Below, piece by piece: positions 12,401 to 26,700 of a DNA stretch of 64,000 nucleotides. Each line of letters begins with the position of its first letter. Positions within the stretch are counted from its first letter, which is position 1. Source of the stretch: Synanceia verrucosa (taxonomy: Eukaryota; Chordata; Actinopteri; Perciformes; Synanceiidae); NCBI GenBank assembly GCA_029721515.1, contig CM056564.1, positions 4,817,011 through 4,881,010 of the forward strand, written 5' to 3'. The notes beneath the pieces are model-generated. The model ran no database searches, had not been told where the DNA came from, and saw only the letters and a program-made list of their open reading frames with translations. A program made the translations under genes and the position numbers.

Positions 12401-15400
12401 GAGTTATGCAGAGGTAGGGTGAGCTGAGCCTGTGAACAAAATGCAATAACAGAAAACAAGAAACAGAATAAAACCCAAGAGGAGAAACCAAATATATCGT
12501 GCTATCTGCTTGACTATTGTTAAAATGTGAATCCATGTCAGATATCAGCTGAAATGCCTGATATTAAAGTATAAACTAACACCAAGGGGAACGTCACGGT
12601 GCTCACAGAGCACAGGGACAAAAGGCTCGGCTAGCAGCACCGAGCTAATTTTAGCCAGTAACAGGATGTAGGAAGCAGCTGTAGAGGAAGGACACTGAGA
12701 GATGAGTCTCTGTGCTGGACAAATGTTTATGATAATACTGGAAATATCACATTCTACTGCTCAAGCTAAGCTAAGCACACCCAACTTGAGATTGACATCA
12801 ATATCCTCTGCTCGCTGTAGGAGAGAAAGCTATCTAAACTCTAAAAAAGATTTTCTAAAAAGGTTTCACACAAACAGAAAAGAAATGTTTGTCCACTCTG
12901 TGCATCAGAAAAATTAAAATAATTAATACTAATTATCCAGGCTGTTGAAATTAGAACATTAATGCTGATTAATCGTGTTTGCTCCAATTAACGTGTGTTA
13001 ATATGCTAATTGGCATTATTGGGATTAATCAGCGTTAACTTCAGCACTAGGGATGCACTATCTACTTTTTTCACTTCCAATACTGATATGATTTTTAGTA
13101 TTGCCCGATACCGATACAGAAAAGATGAATCGCCAAACAAACTGTTTCATTGTGTGGAAAAGACTGGGATCATTCTTTTGTTCAAGGCAACATCAGACTT
13201 CTTTCCTAGTTTTTAAGCCCTACTGATCGTAGCACTGAGCTGTGATGAGAAAAGCTTCTCCTCCGCTTGTGGTCGCACACTGACCGATCTGATAAAGGCA
13301 GAGTCCAGAGGGAAAAGATCCACAAACAGACAGGATGTTCACATGATGGCTGCTGTTCCAAACATCTGGCTGCACTATTTAACTTGTCTGAAAGACATGC
13401 TCGGGTCATTTCACTCCACTACACAGTTCAGAGAGCGGAGCCTTGAAACTTGCTACCGTCTAAACATTCATTAAACGTTCACTTGAGTCGACTTTACTTC
13501 CTGTATCAGTGAAGCTGGGGCTTGAAATAACACGAGCACTGAGCTGTGCAGGTAAACCTCTAAACGCACCGGTGAACGCGACGATTAAGAGCTGCTCACT
13601 GTTCACACGCTCTCATCAAACAGGTCCAGTTTCTCACACAGTGAAAAATGACGGTCACATTTGTGTCAAAAAAGACATTTTACGGCACAGTTCAGTCCAG
13701 CTTGATGATTTCTGTCAGTAAAAAATGCAGCAATGTTGTGTTTCTCTCTGTCTTACATCAAATGGTGCATTAAAAACTAAAAAACAACAGTTAGGTCAGC
13801 AGGTGGATTAGAAATCTGCAGCTTGTTTCTTCTTTCTCATCTCCAGACAATTTTAATGGTAAAATGACAAATTAAAGACAAACCCTGTGATCTGTGTCAG
13901 CAGAACATTTCCAGTGAACGGACCTTATGCTAAGAAGAAGAAGAAGAAGAAGAAGAAGTTTTCCTTATGATCTCAAGGACATCAACCAAACAATGACTTT
14001 GTAGTGGCTAATTATACAATTTAAAAAAATCTTGGGTGGCACGGTGGTGTAGTGGTTAGCACTGTCACTGCCTTTCTGTGTGGAGTTTGCATGTTCTCCT
14101 CATGTCTGTGTGGTTTCTCTCTGGTACTCCGGCTTCCTCCCACCATACAAAAACATGCATGGGGATTAGGTTAATTGGTTAATTTAAATTGACCATAGGT
14201 GTGAATGTGAGTGTGAGTGGTTGTCTGTCTCTATGTGTCCTGTGATGAACTGGAGACTTGTCCAGGGTGTACCCTGACTTTCACCCTAAGACAGCTGGGA
14301 TAGACTCCAGCCCCCCATGACCCTATGAGAGGATAAGAGGTAGATAATGGATGGAAAAAATCTTTACAAATGAAAAGTGAAAGCTCAGAGCATTTTGAAA
14401 GTATCTGAGATATTTTGGATATCAGTATATGAAGATATTGTCAGTTAATGTGAACAAACACGTGTGCTGATGGCATAGACAGAACAGACAAACCAGAGCT
14501 GGTTCATTGTTGTCGGCAGCAGATGGAGAGGAGTGTGGTGCTGAAAGGAAAGCAGATGGCTGAACTCAGATCAGTGCTAACAAGCTGCCAGCTTTTCTAC
14601 CGTATTTATTATTTAAGTCTTAGTTTGGTGTCAGAGAGAAACTTTAACTCAGAAAGTGTACGATTATATTTTTCTGTTGTGGTGTAAGATCTCTTTTATT
14701 GATGCTTTGTGATATTTTGTTTATTTATCACATCAAACTCAACTCTTGCATGTGCAAAGCATCCTGGTACATTTGGGCACAAGCAGCTCTGCAGCAGACA
14801 TGTTCATGTTAACCTTTACGTTTGAAAAAACAGAACTGTTAGCACTCACGCTCGGCGGTCGTGATCAATCCTGTTGATCTTTCCTCCGATGAAGACGCGG
14901 ATCTTGCAGTCCTTCCACCTCTTCTTGTTGGTCAGCAGGTAGGGGATGAGCAGCGTCAGACCTGGACGAGGACACGGCAAACAGGTTCCCATTAAACAGC
15001 TGTACAGTATACAGAGCTAAACAGATTTATTGAACCACCTCCTAGTGAGAGCTGTTCACCACTGCTGCCCGACATTAACAGACACTGACACATTCGTTCA
15101 GCTCTGTGCACCTATGTACATATAATACATAAATAGTTAAATAAATTACATAATACTTATTGTGCGCCAAACAACAGTGTCAGTTTTTGCTGTCTCTGGT
15201 GAAGTGGCTGACATGATGATGAGACAGATTTGAACTGTTACATTTGAAACGGTGTCTTGAACACACGACTCGTGCCTCAGGCCTCGTTCACAGCTTCACA
15301 CCCAAAATCATTCAGCCAATTAAGAGGACGTCCTGATGAACATATTGGCTGCAGCGTCCCACTGAGACGTGACATGTCTAACAGCTGTGGATTCACAGAG

Positions 15401-18400
15401 GCCTTCTTTAGACAGCTTGCTTCATATTACTCATGTGATGTTCTATGCACACAGTACGTCTGTCCACAGGATAATGGACCTGTTGACACTAAGCATCAGT
15501 GTAGAACAATTATTTGTGTTGCTAAAGCAGTGAGAGAGAGTCAGAAAGACCCTGAATATTGTTCTTATTTTTTGTTTAAAATAAACCAATATTTAAAAAA
15601 AAACAACGAAAAAAAAAAACAACAACTTTATTCAACCTGTGGAGAGGTATATTTATTCGGCAGACTGCTACATTAAATTCACAAGTTATATAAAAACGTG
15701 ATCTTGTCAATCAACTATGAACAAAAGCCTCAGTGCAGGCTGTTCAAAGCTTTTGAGATTGACATACTGCAGCTTTATTGTTGTTGAACATTTGTTTGAA
15801 CAATCATTTTCTACATTAAGGCTTAAGCCATGTTAAAAAAAATACATTTCATGTATTTAGGGAAGGAACGACTCCTGCTATCCTTGCAGCAAAGCAGTCC
15901 AGACAAATCTGCTGGGGATTTGGTCCAATCACATCGCAGCTCATTTGTAAACAGCCAATGAGGACTCTGCTATTTCACCTTCCATCAGATGTGTCCGTCT
16001 ACACTCAGTATGTCTTTGCTGATTGTAAGTGAGATCATTTTATGGCAAAAAAACAAAACAAAAAAAAACAAAGAAAAACAAGTAATTGACCAGCTGACTA
16101 CTATTTGGGAGAAGTCTGAACACGTTATAAGTAAGAAAAAAATATAAAATGATAAAGAAATAATAGAATATGTGATATGTACTAAAAAATAATTATATGT
16201 TTGATGAAATGTAATATCTAGACTATGGATATGCTGGTGTACTCATCGCTCAGACTCACCTCCGTCGTCAAACAGCCACCAGACGTCCACTGTGCCCTTC
16301 CCTTGTTTCTTCTGGAACTGCTGGCTGGCCTCCAGCAGCCTCTGGTCAGAAACATTCAGCGGGACAGTCGGGCTCTTCTTGTCTGCAGGGACGTTACCAA
16401 ACACACAAACAACAACAACACAGCAAATACTCGATTAGCTGGCAAAGTTCAGCTGTAATGACTGGAATCTGCTGGAGTCCTGAGGCTGGAGCAGTAAACA
16501 ACCATCCCTCATGCACTGCTCAGTGTGTCTGTACTGTACTGTATTACTCTGTCTAGTGTCTGAATAACAGTACGCCTGTTAAAGGCTGTGATGTAAGCAA
16601 TTAAAACATAGTAACACAACTGGAGCTGCACCAGGAGTTCTGCTTGTTTTGGCAAAAATCTCATGTTGAAAGTGATCAACAGCATCAAAGAGCGGAGGGG
16701 AATCACAAGACTCAGAGCAACCCTTTCATTTTTGATGAATCAGCCTTCAGCCTTCAGACTGATCCTGAGAAAGAGAGAGACTGGAGCTTTACAGAAACCT
16801 TGACAAGAGCTTTTCATTTCTTCCAGACAGCCACTGACACTACATCATGAACAAATCTACAGCAGACTTTAATGTTGGGTCTTTCATCTTGTAATAAGTT
16901 TGCAGAGCTGAAGACAATGTCCTCAGATCACTTGTTTCTGCCAAACAAAATATACTGGATTTACGATGACCTAGTGTGTACAGACAGATACAGCACTTGA
17001 TTTCTGAAGCTGCGATCAGTTAATATTTAACTAACTGTGTCAGTCCCAGTTAATAAGCATGGTGTGCTGAGATGAACAGACAGGCTGCCCTTAGTGTTAG
17101 AAAATGAAAAGTTTGCCTCAGAGAACGGTCAGCAACAGAGAAGCAAAGGCAAATAGTAATTAATGGCTATCAGTATGCACTGATATGGTCATTAAGTCAA
17201 ACCAGACCAAGCACGGCTGGAACAGATATGTATTAAATTTACTTGAGCATAAGTGACATTTTATTGATGCTGTGTCTCAATGCAGATACTTCCATTAGTA
17301 AACTTATTATGCCTGAGCAGCTATGCACCTGTTTGTTTCAGCAAAGAGAGCTGTACTCAAACGGTTCAGTACGTCGAGAAAAAAAAGGAGCAAAAGATGT
17401 TATTCGATGGGAAAATTTAAATCCATGTGAGTTCCACACGGACATACTGAAAGAGTGCACAGTGACCCAGAATGTGCAGAAACATGTTACTCATGTTTAA
17501 TAGCAGCTCATTCATTCACGCTGCTTCACAGCTGCTTTACCTGAAGCCCTTAACACTGACTGTAGTGAAACTGCATCATACCTAAATTTATATTTATTTT
17601 ATGTGCCAAATGAACAATGTCCACTTAAACTTTCAGTTGGAAAGCAAAAACACAAATATTTTTTTAATGTATAATTTTAAATAAATTCAGGCATCACGGG
17701 AATAAGGCTAAAAACACTTATCATGTCAACCTGGAAGAGAGAGACTGAAGACAAAGTAATACTAATGTTTAGAATATATTTAGTTGAAGTAATATATTTC
17801 ATTTTATATTTGCTTTATAGCAACAATATTATATTGTCTCTAGTTTTCTATATTCTATTGTCTAAAACAATTGGGGGAAAACAAGTTAATTATTTCATAA
17901 TAAATGAATGAAAGACATTTTAAGAGTTTTTCTTTCTTCCCATACTGAACCAAAGGCCGAATACTGACATGCTGCACACTGTTTACTCTGCATACTGATT
18001 TGAGGGGTGGATGAATTTGGACAGGCTAGTGTCATCTCAAATCAAACTGATAGGCTCTTACCGTTTAAATGCTTCTTCTTTTTTACAAGTGAACTCAAAA
18101 TAACTTTAAACTTTAAAGTGAACACACAGAATAATGCTGACTGAGACACAGCATGAGCTTCAGTGATTAAGTGTTGTTCTTTTAAGAGTTACACACAGTT
18201 TTTATGAAGGCAAATGTTTTTGACATATGGAAGCTTAGTTTAATTTTGGCTTAATGAACATGAATGACAAAGAGGGAGTTAGCTGCAGTTAGCAGGACTT
18301 AGCTGGAAACATGAAAACATGAGGGCAGTTTTCATCCTGGAGGAGAAAGCTAGAGACAAAGTGTCACCTCCACACAGGAGGAGAAGCAGCAGGAGAAAGA

Positions 18401-20663
18401 CAAGACGAGAGGAGGGCACACACTCACAACATCACATACTCCAGACATGGAGTGAGTTCAAGGCACTGTAACGTTGAGCACAGCTTCAGACACAGGGCTG
18501 AGCTACAAGCTGGCGAGGAAAGAGAGGAAAAGACTAGAAGTTATTTCCCCGAGCCAAGAAACACTGACCAGACGAGGAGAGACACAAGCCAGAGACAGCA
18601 GGGAGCCGGACGGTGTGTTAATATAAGAGGGATTCAAAACACACTGTGAGAAATGAGGTGATAGATGAAAACAAAGCAGAGAAAGAGAGAGGAAGGCTTT
18701 AAGGCAACACAACAAAGTGGATCTCCTGCCTTTTTTCAACAGGGGCTGAGTTGGAGCTTTGCCATCGTCGTCATCATCTGGGAAATGTGAGACAAAAGGA
18801 GAGAGAAAAAAAAACTGAATTGAGGTGAAATGCTGATTTGATGTGCCATCAACTTACAGCCAAGCATTCTCTGTCATGAATCCAGATGAGGTTGGATGGA
18901 AACAAAAAACACAGTTTACAGCTACAGTGCTTCGTGCTAATAGACTGAGGTTCATGGAAAAACAAGAAGCTGGAAGCTTTTCCACTGGCAGCAGTTTAAA
19001 CAGAGAGCTCAACTTGTTCCCTCTGATTTCTGGTCCGTCAGTGATCACTAGCTGGCATGGGTGGTATCAAATCCTCCTAAATTACTGCTAATTCTCAAAG
19101 CTGAACAACTGCACTGACACCATGCTTGGGCTGAGATGAAAACTCGTCAAACTGAGGAGGTACAGCAGTAACAAAACTCATACTCACAAAAATGCTCCAC
19201 AGTATTTTTTTTTCCTTTTTAAACTTTTTTTGAATAATCACAAAATGAAATAAAACACATATTAGATAATCCATGAAATGCTGAACATCATCATAAGCAG
19301 CATTAGTCACACACATTTCTGTTTTATGGCACATATGATCTTAACAAACTGAGCTTTAAATTGCAATAAACTCTAATAAAAGAGTTCTTTATGCATGCTA
19401 CACTCTGTTGAAGCAATTACCCCATTCGTTTCATTACTCATCATTTATTACATTATGTGTCATTGTTACGTTATCAGGCCTATTACTGCATTACAATGTG
19501 GAAACTCATTAACTCACAACATTCAAACTGTATATATTAACATATCATTCCATAATCCATACTCCTGTATATGTACATTCTTATATATACACCAATCAGG
19601 CATAACATGATGACCTCCTATAGTAATATGGTGCTGGTCCCCCTGTCTGACCTCTGACCCCTGAAGGTTTATTCTGTGCTATGTGACTCCTTTCTACCTT
19701 CAGCAGCATTAACTTCTCTGCTCTGTTGGATCAGACCACCAGGACCAGCCTTCACTCCCCACCTGCATCAGTGATCCTTGTCCTCTCATGACCCTGTCTC
19801 TGGTTCACCACTGGTCCTTCCTTGGACCACTTTTGATAGAGCTTGACCACTGCAGACCAGGAACAGACCACCAGAGCTGCAGTTCTGGAGATGATCTGAT
19901 CCAGTCCTCTAGACATCACTGTTTGCTTCTTGTTGTCAAACTCCTGAAAAATCCTGATGCTGGAACATTTTTCCTGCCTCTAACATCAACTATGAGGACT
20001 AGATGTTCATTTGATGTGTCACGATGAAGAGATAATCAGTGTGAATGTTATACCTGATCAGTGTATTTGGTCATTTATTTATTTACTTTTATTGTACTTC
20101 TGTATAACATGCAATTTGTATTTTGTTACCTTGTACTTGTGACGTGTAATGACAATACAGTTGAATCTTGTCATCTTGTCTGCCTGAATATACCTGAAAT
20201 CACTCTCCCTCTGAAACGCTCCATTTTACTTTGTGACATATGAGGAGGAGCCTCAAGTCTGAACGGCTTGTTGAATCACATATTTTCTGATTTTTCACAG
20301 CTTGCGGGTTGGTAGGACCTCCAGTGGAAATGTCTGTCATCAAGACAACAGGTAAACATGGAAGTACGCATGTAATGAGGCAACAACAGAGACACTCAAC
20401 AGCCGTCATGAATCCAGACCGGATGAGGCCTGGCGCTCTCATCTGGGACCGCTTACTCAGAGATGTGTGGGTCTGTCTCTCTCAGCGTGCGGACTAACAA
20501 ACAGTGAGATGTCACGGGTCACTGAGGTGACTTCCTGTCAGGGCAGTGTGGTTGTGTTGCTAAACTGATGATTTCCTGGAGGGAAAGCCTTCCTTTGTTA
20601 TGTTTATATGTTTGAGCAACATATACTTATATATTTATATACACACTCACACAAACACATAGT

Positions 20664-20727
<64 letters not shown>

Positions 20728-23700
20728 GCAGGCTGACCTTTCTGCATAGCCGGGCTGTTCTGGAGGCTGGTGGCCTTGGAGGACGGCTTGGATGAATCTG
20801 CGTCAGAGTCTTTGCTGGTGTCTATGGACACAATCACATCTTTCATCCCTGAGGACTTCTCCTGTGAGGACAGCAACTCATCTGGGAGGAAATGCAATGA
20901 GTGGACAGACGGAGAGGATGGTAGAGGAAGAGGAGCAAAGTAAACACCAAGTGACAGAAACAAACTAAGAATGGATGTCGGAATTAGCCCGTTAATGTGA
21001 TTAATCAACGTTAACATGTTGTCTTAATTGAAGGTAACTCCACTTGTAGAAACTGCCAGAGTTGTGCTGGCAGGTCATGAAGCAGAACTCCATTCAAAAA
21101 ATCAAGGAAACTAACAACACAGTCATAACTAAAGATCAAACATGTTGAAAAAATTAGATTAACCATCTTTTCTGAATCTGTCCAAGCGTCTCTTGTAATT
21201 CAGCAAACTAATAATCCACCAAAGAGCATCGTTAAAGTATTAATTTGTAACGTGAAATGGACGAAAAGGAAAAGAGACGTTCTTTTCATAAACACAGAGC
21301 TGATTAGAGCTGATGTTGTGTCACTCTGATTTTCGCAGCTTCTACGTGTATATAGCTATAAATAAATAAATAAATATACAGAGCTGTCAAAAGCTAGCAC
21401 TTCTCTGGCAACACATTTCAGGACGTTAACACAATTAATTGTTAACAGGATTAATCCACTTTAACTTCAACAGCCCTAAAAATAAGCATCTCTGTTGAAT
21501 CAGTGCGATAAATAGTCAGAAATAGTTGCATTAATGCCAGTCCAGAATGTCATCACTTCATGATTTATAAGAAACTGTTATAACCACATTAATTCTTGAG
21601 TTACAGCAAAGGTCACAATCATCATCCTTCAATCCAAGTAGACATTAGTGTCATCTTCTGCTGCTTCACATGTGATGATTGAGGCTTTATTTCCTCAGAT
21701 CTGGCACTCAGTAGATAGATAAAAGATAAATCAGATTCTGAGTCTGATGCTTTTATTTACCTACATGTTTGTATCTGGCACACTGAAATAACAGCCCTTG
21801 TCTTGGGAACTCTCTAGACACAACAGGCTCTGCCTTTCAAAACTTAAACCACTTCACTGTTCACTGTTTTTGCACCAGTGCCACAGAGATGGAAACATTT
21901 GGTAGCACCCAAAACTTTTGCCACTATAGTTTGGGACTAGGTGGAAATACGGAGCTTACAGACATACAGTCAGTTTCATATCACCTTTTAGAGGAATATA
22001 GTGCTTGATAATACATATATGGGCATAATATTTATGGAGGAAGTAGATGTTCTGAGAGGGTCTGTGCACCTGAAGAACAGGTATTGTGAAAACTGATCAA
22101 ATGTTAAAACTGTAGTATATTCCCTTCCTGAGTGGTGCTTTGTTTTTTAGCAGTTTCTGTGTAAGAGACCATTATTAGATTTCTCTCTGGAATCTTTCTC
22201 TGAACATCTCCAGCACGTCTCAATCTGCTGCTCCGTATTTTGCAGTAATTTGTCTGGCAGAGCCGTACCAAAGGGTGCTACTGCACTCATTTCATTCATT
22301 GCAGACAGTTTTTTTCCCTTGCCTGCGCAACATCACTGAGTGTGCATGTGTTTGATACCTTGTCCTTGGATATGGGACACATCTAGACCCTCTTTCAGTC
22401 GCAGAATGACAACACCGAACTGGAAGTCGAAGGAATCGCTGAGAAAAGAAAGAAGAATGAAGTAGAGAACAGAATAAAGCGTGACATGATGTGAGAAAAA
22501 GGACCATAAATAAGCAGTGCTGAGGGAAAGGCTGGTGTGTTCACTGCCCCTGCTCCTCACTGGATGGAAAGTAAAGGGCACATCGCTGAGCGTATTAGCA
22601 GTGATTTTAATATCATCAGACTGAACCATCTCTGACCTTCAGCTCATAATCCCCGCACTTTACAATCAGGAACTCATTCAGCCTAAGTCCTTCGCTCACA
22701 TGACATGAAACAGGATTTCACATGGTGAAAAGTAGCTGGCAGGCACCACAGGTAGAGACTAGCATTATTATACATGTCATGCTGGTGAGTCAGAGGTTAT
22801 ATAGTCAGCTACAACCATGGATGTAGAAACTATTGATGAGCTTTACAACTTTCAGGACCTGATGATTTCAGTGTTTATGCAGAAAACAAGTATCTGTTGA
22901 GTTCAGTCTAGTAACCAGCCATCCTGAGAGGAGCTAGTGGAGTAATACGATGATATTTCTCCTCACTACTACCATTAATCTATCTATATCAGAGTCTGAG
23001 CATGACTCAGCCTTTTCAGTGTCATCAGTATCACAATAAAGTGACTGGTGACTCAGCTACTAGGTCCCTGTGAAGCAGCTCCACTTACTGAATCATACTG
23101 ATGTAAGTCTCCACATTCATCATGTCTCCGTCCCTCCAGTCGTTCTTGAAGCCCAGCACCAGGGTGTTGGGTTTGAGGCGACCCAGGCCTGCAGCCTTTA
23201 GAAGAAGTAAAGAACAGCAGTCACAAACAAGTCCATTCAGTCCAACGACTGGATCATTAACACGTTCAGTCTGGCACAGGGAAGTAACAATGACTTCTCA
23301 CTGCCAACTTTAACATTAGAGGTGTAAACTCTGGCAGTGCTACTTTTTACCTGTTTCCATTCAATATGAAACATCAGAAAATGAAAGAACGTGTTGTCCA
23401 TTCACAAGCTCTAATGTGAGCAAAAACACACTAAGAATAGCACTGAGATGAACACATGTTCAGGTCTGCAGTTCTTTCTTTAAACTGAGCAGACAACTTC
23501 TATCTGGAGTAGTTTCTGAACTCTTTATTTTTTGCTTTTTATGTGACACTGGGTTATAAAAACAGCATGATTTGATCTGTGTTGATCATGTCAGACAGTT
23601 TAAGGGCATACAATTTATAGCCTGTGACACAATGAATATTCTCAACAGGGAGAATAACTTCAAACGTCTCTCGTTGGCATCCTTTTTGAACAATAGTGAA

Positions 23701-26700
23701 AAAGGTGCCGTTAGACTCTGATCAGCACCAACAGAGTACAGAGAGGCAGCGGCTGGCTGCTGTTAGCTCTTGGCACTCCCTGTGCGTTTCTATGAACCAT
23801 GCCTCCTGGGAGAGCAGAGGGCCTCGTGCAGAGCAGTTGTTGCTGTTTACTCAGTGATATCCTCCAGAGCAGTGCTGTTTCCTACCTGGAGCAGGTACTG
23901 AGCACCCTGCCTCATGTCCTCGGCAAACACCGCCGTGTAGAAGGCCTTGGTCTCTTTCTTCAGCAGCCAGCGCTGGTACCGGGCCTGGTCTGTGGCCAGA
24001 TCTTTGAAATTAGGCCTCCTGTAGCCCTGTGGACACACACAGCAAATGTAATTAAATCCTCAACCCTGCATGCAGTCCTGCAGGTCCACATTTCTCAGGT
24101 CAGACGTCACAGTGCTCCATTTAATCAGATCACACAGTGGAGAAGTCGACAGGTAGAAGGAATTCCTGCTCCATCTCCTCACTTTGTTTACTTCTGAGGA
24201 AAAGAGCTCACGGAGCTGCTCTTCAGCCAGGAAACTATAATGCCATTAGCTGAGAGTGTTTACCACTGGAAGCAGCACAGAGCCTGCATTCATCCAGTCA
24301 AAATGTGCTTCAATTGTGAAGCAGTTGTGCCATGCAGAGGATTTGTAAAGGGCTTTTTATTTCATGTATCCAGGAGTGGAACAAACACAGTGACTGTATG
24401 ACAGAGTTAAACTGTGTTCAGGTAAAATGATCTAAACATGAACAAACAATCAGTTTATGAAGAGCAAGAACTGAAAGTATTGATCAGTGGCTGGATACAG
24501 CAGGTGTCCCTGCCAAGTTTATGATAGTTCAGGATTTTGTTCATTTTGTTTGACTTTATCTTCTCCAATACAGTCTGTTTTAAATAGATTTTAGTTAATA
24601 TTGTTTTATGAATGATTACTTTTAGTTTAGTTTTCATTAGTTTTATTATTTTTCATGGGTTATTTGTCAGGATTCTAAAGTAAAAAAATAATAAAAGTCA
24701 ACAAAAGATAACATTGTAAAAATGCATTCAGTCATTATTGACCAACCTACCGTCCACTAGAGGTTGGAATCGCTTGGCACCCACAATTCGATTCAGATTC
24801 AGACGTCAACGATTTGATTCTAAAACAATTTTTTATGCGTATTTCCATGCCTGATTTTTAGAAATAAATATAGATAAATCTGGCTTTGCGACTCAGTTTG
24901 TTCATCATTTCCTACTTTTGTGATGTTCATTAAAGAAAATCAACAGATGAATGATGAATGATCAAGCATTTTATTAGAGAAAAGGCTTTTCTTGTCACTG
25001 TTTTTTTTTCTAATCTGTCTTTTCTATCCCAGTCCAGCAGCAGCTGTACCACCTCCTGTTCACTTGTCCTCTGGCTGCCATCAGGAACGGGTTGCTTTTC
25101 TCCCAACACAGAGTGGTATCACGAATACGGCATAAGTCATACGGCAGCTTTTAAAGGAGCTGGTGCAGCTCGGTAACGTTTGTTGCTCGCCATCTCAGCT
25201 GAAACTTTGGAAACAGCTCTCACTGTGTTTAGTGCTCATGAATTTATAGCAGAGAACCAGAAGAGAGAGGAGAGTATTCTGGAGCTCTGCAGCAGGACAA
25301 CTAACATAATATTTTAAATTTGATTATTAACCGATCTGCATCAAGGCACAATTGTTCTAGAGAGAATTTGCGATGCAGCACACCAGGACAAAATGTTTAA
25401 AGTCTTGAATATAAATTAATTTATAAAAGTCTTTTATTTATAAAAACTTCCAAACCTCAAATCCTGACATACTGTATCTTATTTATCTGTGCTCTACACC
25501 ATTACTCACAAAGACATCAAATGTGAATCAGTCCACTACTGAAAATAGTCCCCAACAAAAGGACAATGTCCTCCTGTTTGAGTGGCATTTGCAACAAAAA
25601 CTGAATGTAATATTTTAAGATACTGGGACCAACATAATATAGTTAATCATCAGGCTGACTACTCCCAGGAATAATCAAGATTAGAAACTTTCCACTGAAA
25701 CATGACAAAATGGAAATAAGTAGAAATATATTTTCTTTATATTTACCATATTATTTGCAGAACCTAACCTTTTACTATATCATGAGCAGATATAATCCAT
25801 TAATTTGCCAAATATCCAGCTATAAAGTGAGGATCCCTGTCCTTCACATAGACCTGTTCATCCTTCATACTGCTGTTTGTACCCCATGGACCCATTCAAT
25901 ATTAATACCCTTTTATAAGACTCAGTTCACTGTTGCTAGATCCTGAACATAAGATATTTAAGGATGCATGATTATTTTTACTAATTTTGCAATTGTGATA
26001 TGAGGGGAATGATCATTTTTTTTACATTATTAATCTCATTGAAAAACATCAAAATGATAAAAGGTGTGATTTTTTTCTTTTCTTTAGTGTGTAGAATATG
26101 ATGTGTAGACATCTCTGTAGCACAACAATGTTGAATCTAAAATGATCTGAAAATAATAATAGGACATATTGTGATCTGGATTTTGGAGATCGGGCAGTCC
26201 TGGTGGAGTTTTACGTTTTCAGAACAGATTTTTCTAAAGTCACAAAAGGCAAAGAAAGAAGAACAACAGCAGCATCTACTCACTGTGCGAATGTGACCAC
26301 AGATCATCAGGCCTACGTTCTTGGTGAAGCTGTGGACCAGATCCAGAAGAGCTGGACGAGAGTTGGGGTAACCAGTCATCACCAAACACTGGGGCCTGCA
26401 GTCAGAGAGACGCAAGAGCAAACATCACCACTGTGCCTATACATATCTATATATCTATATTTCTAGCTTTTAAATGTGCAGCCACGTCTTGTGACCTTCA
26501 CAGTGGCCTCTGCTCTTCTTAGCACAGGACAAAAAAGAGAAACAAGAGTAGAGTAGCGCACATCAAAGCAAATATGTTAAGCACCATGGGATTTAATGGA
26601 GGCGGTGAAAAGAGACAAGGGGGAAACCAGAGGACGCTACAAGACACTGTGAAGACACCACCAGATGCCTTTTAATCTCTTGCTTGAGAGCACTCCAAAG

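Larger units (their letters stand above)
8335..20737 (-). other. slc12a2: slc12a2 introns 20-26
   Basis: Intron 20 (18778-20737) has a (TA)n tract beside the donor and a Tc1-like remnant. Intron 21 (16383-18729) has no recognisable element. Intron 23 (12052-14849) has a SINE, a short hAT-like MITE and an AAG run (13935-13957). Intron 24 (10041-11964) has nested repeats. Intron 26 (8335-9476) has a TTAA element with an inserted SINE tail, then a CA/CG microsatellite. Introns 22 and 25 show nothing notable beyond A-rich runs. Confidence 0.65.

Noticed and set aside
14034..14100. tRNA gene suggested by the A-box-like sequence
   Set aside because: It is a SINE head. The B-box is deleted, and the body, tail and target duplication identify a retroposon.
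20604..21017. 137-codon minus-strand frame with an IYIYIY run
   Set aside because: It is exon 20 of slc12a2 read through its donor into a TA microsatellite. Only 20738-20881 is coding.
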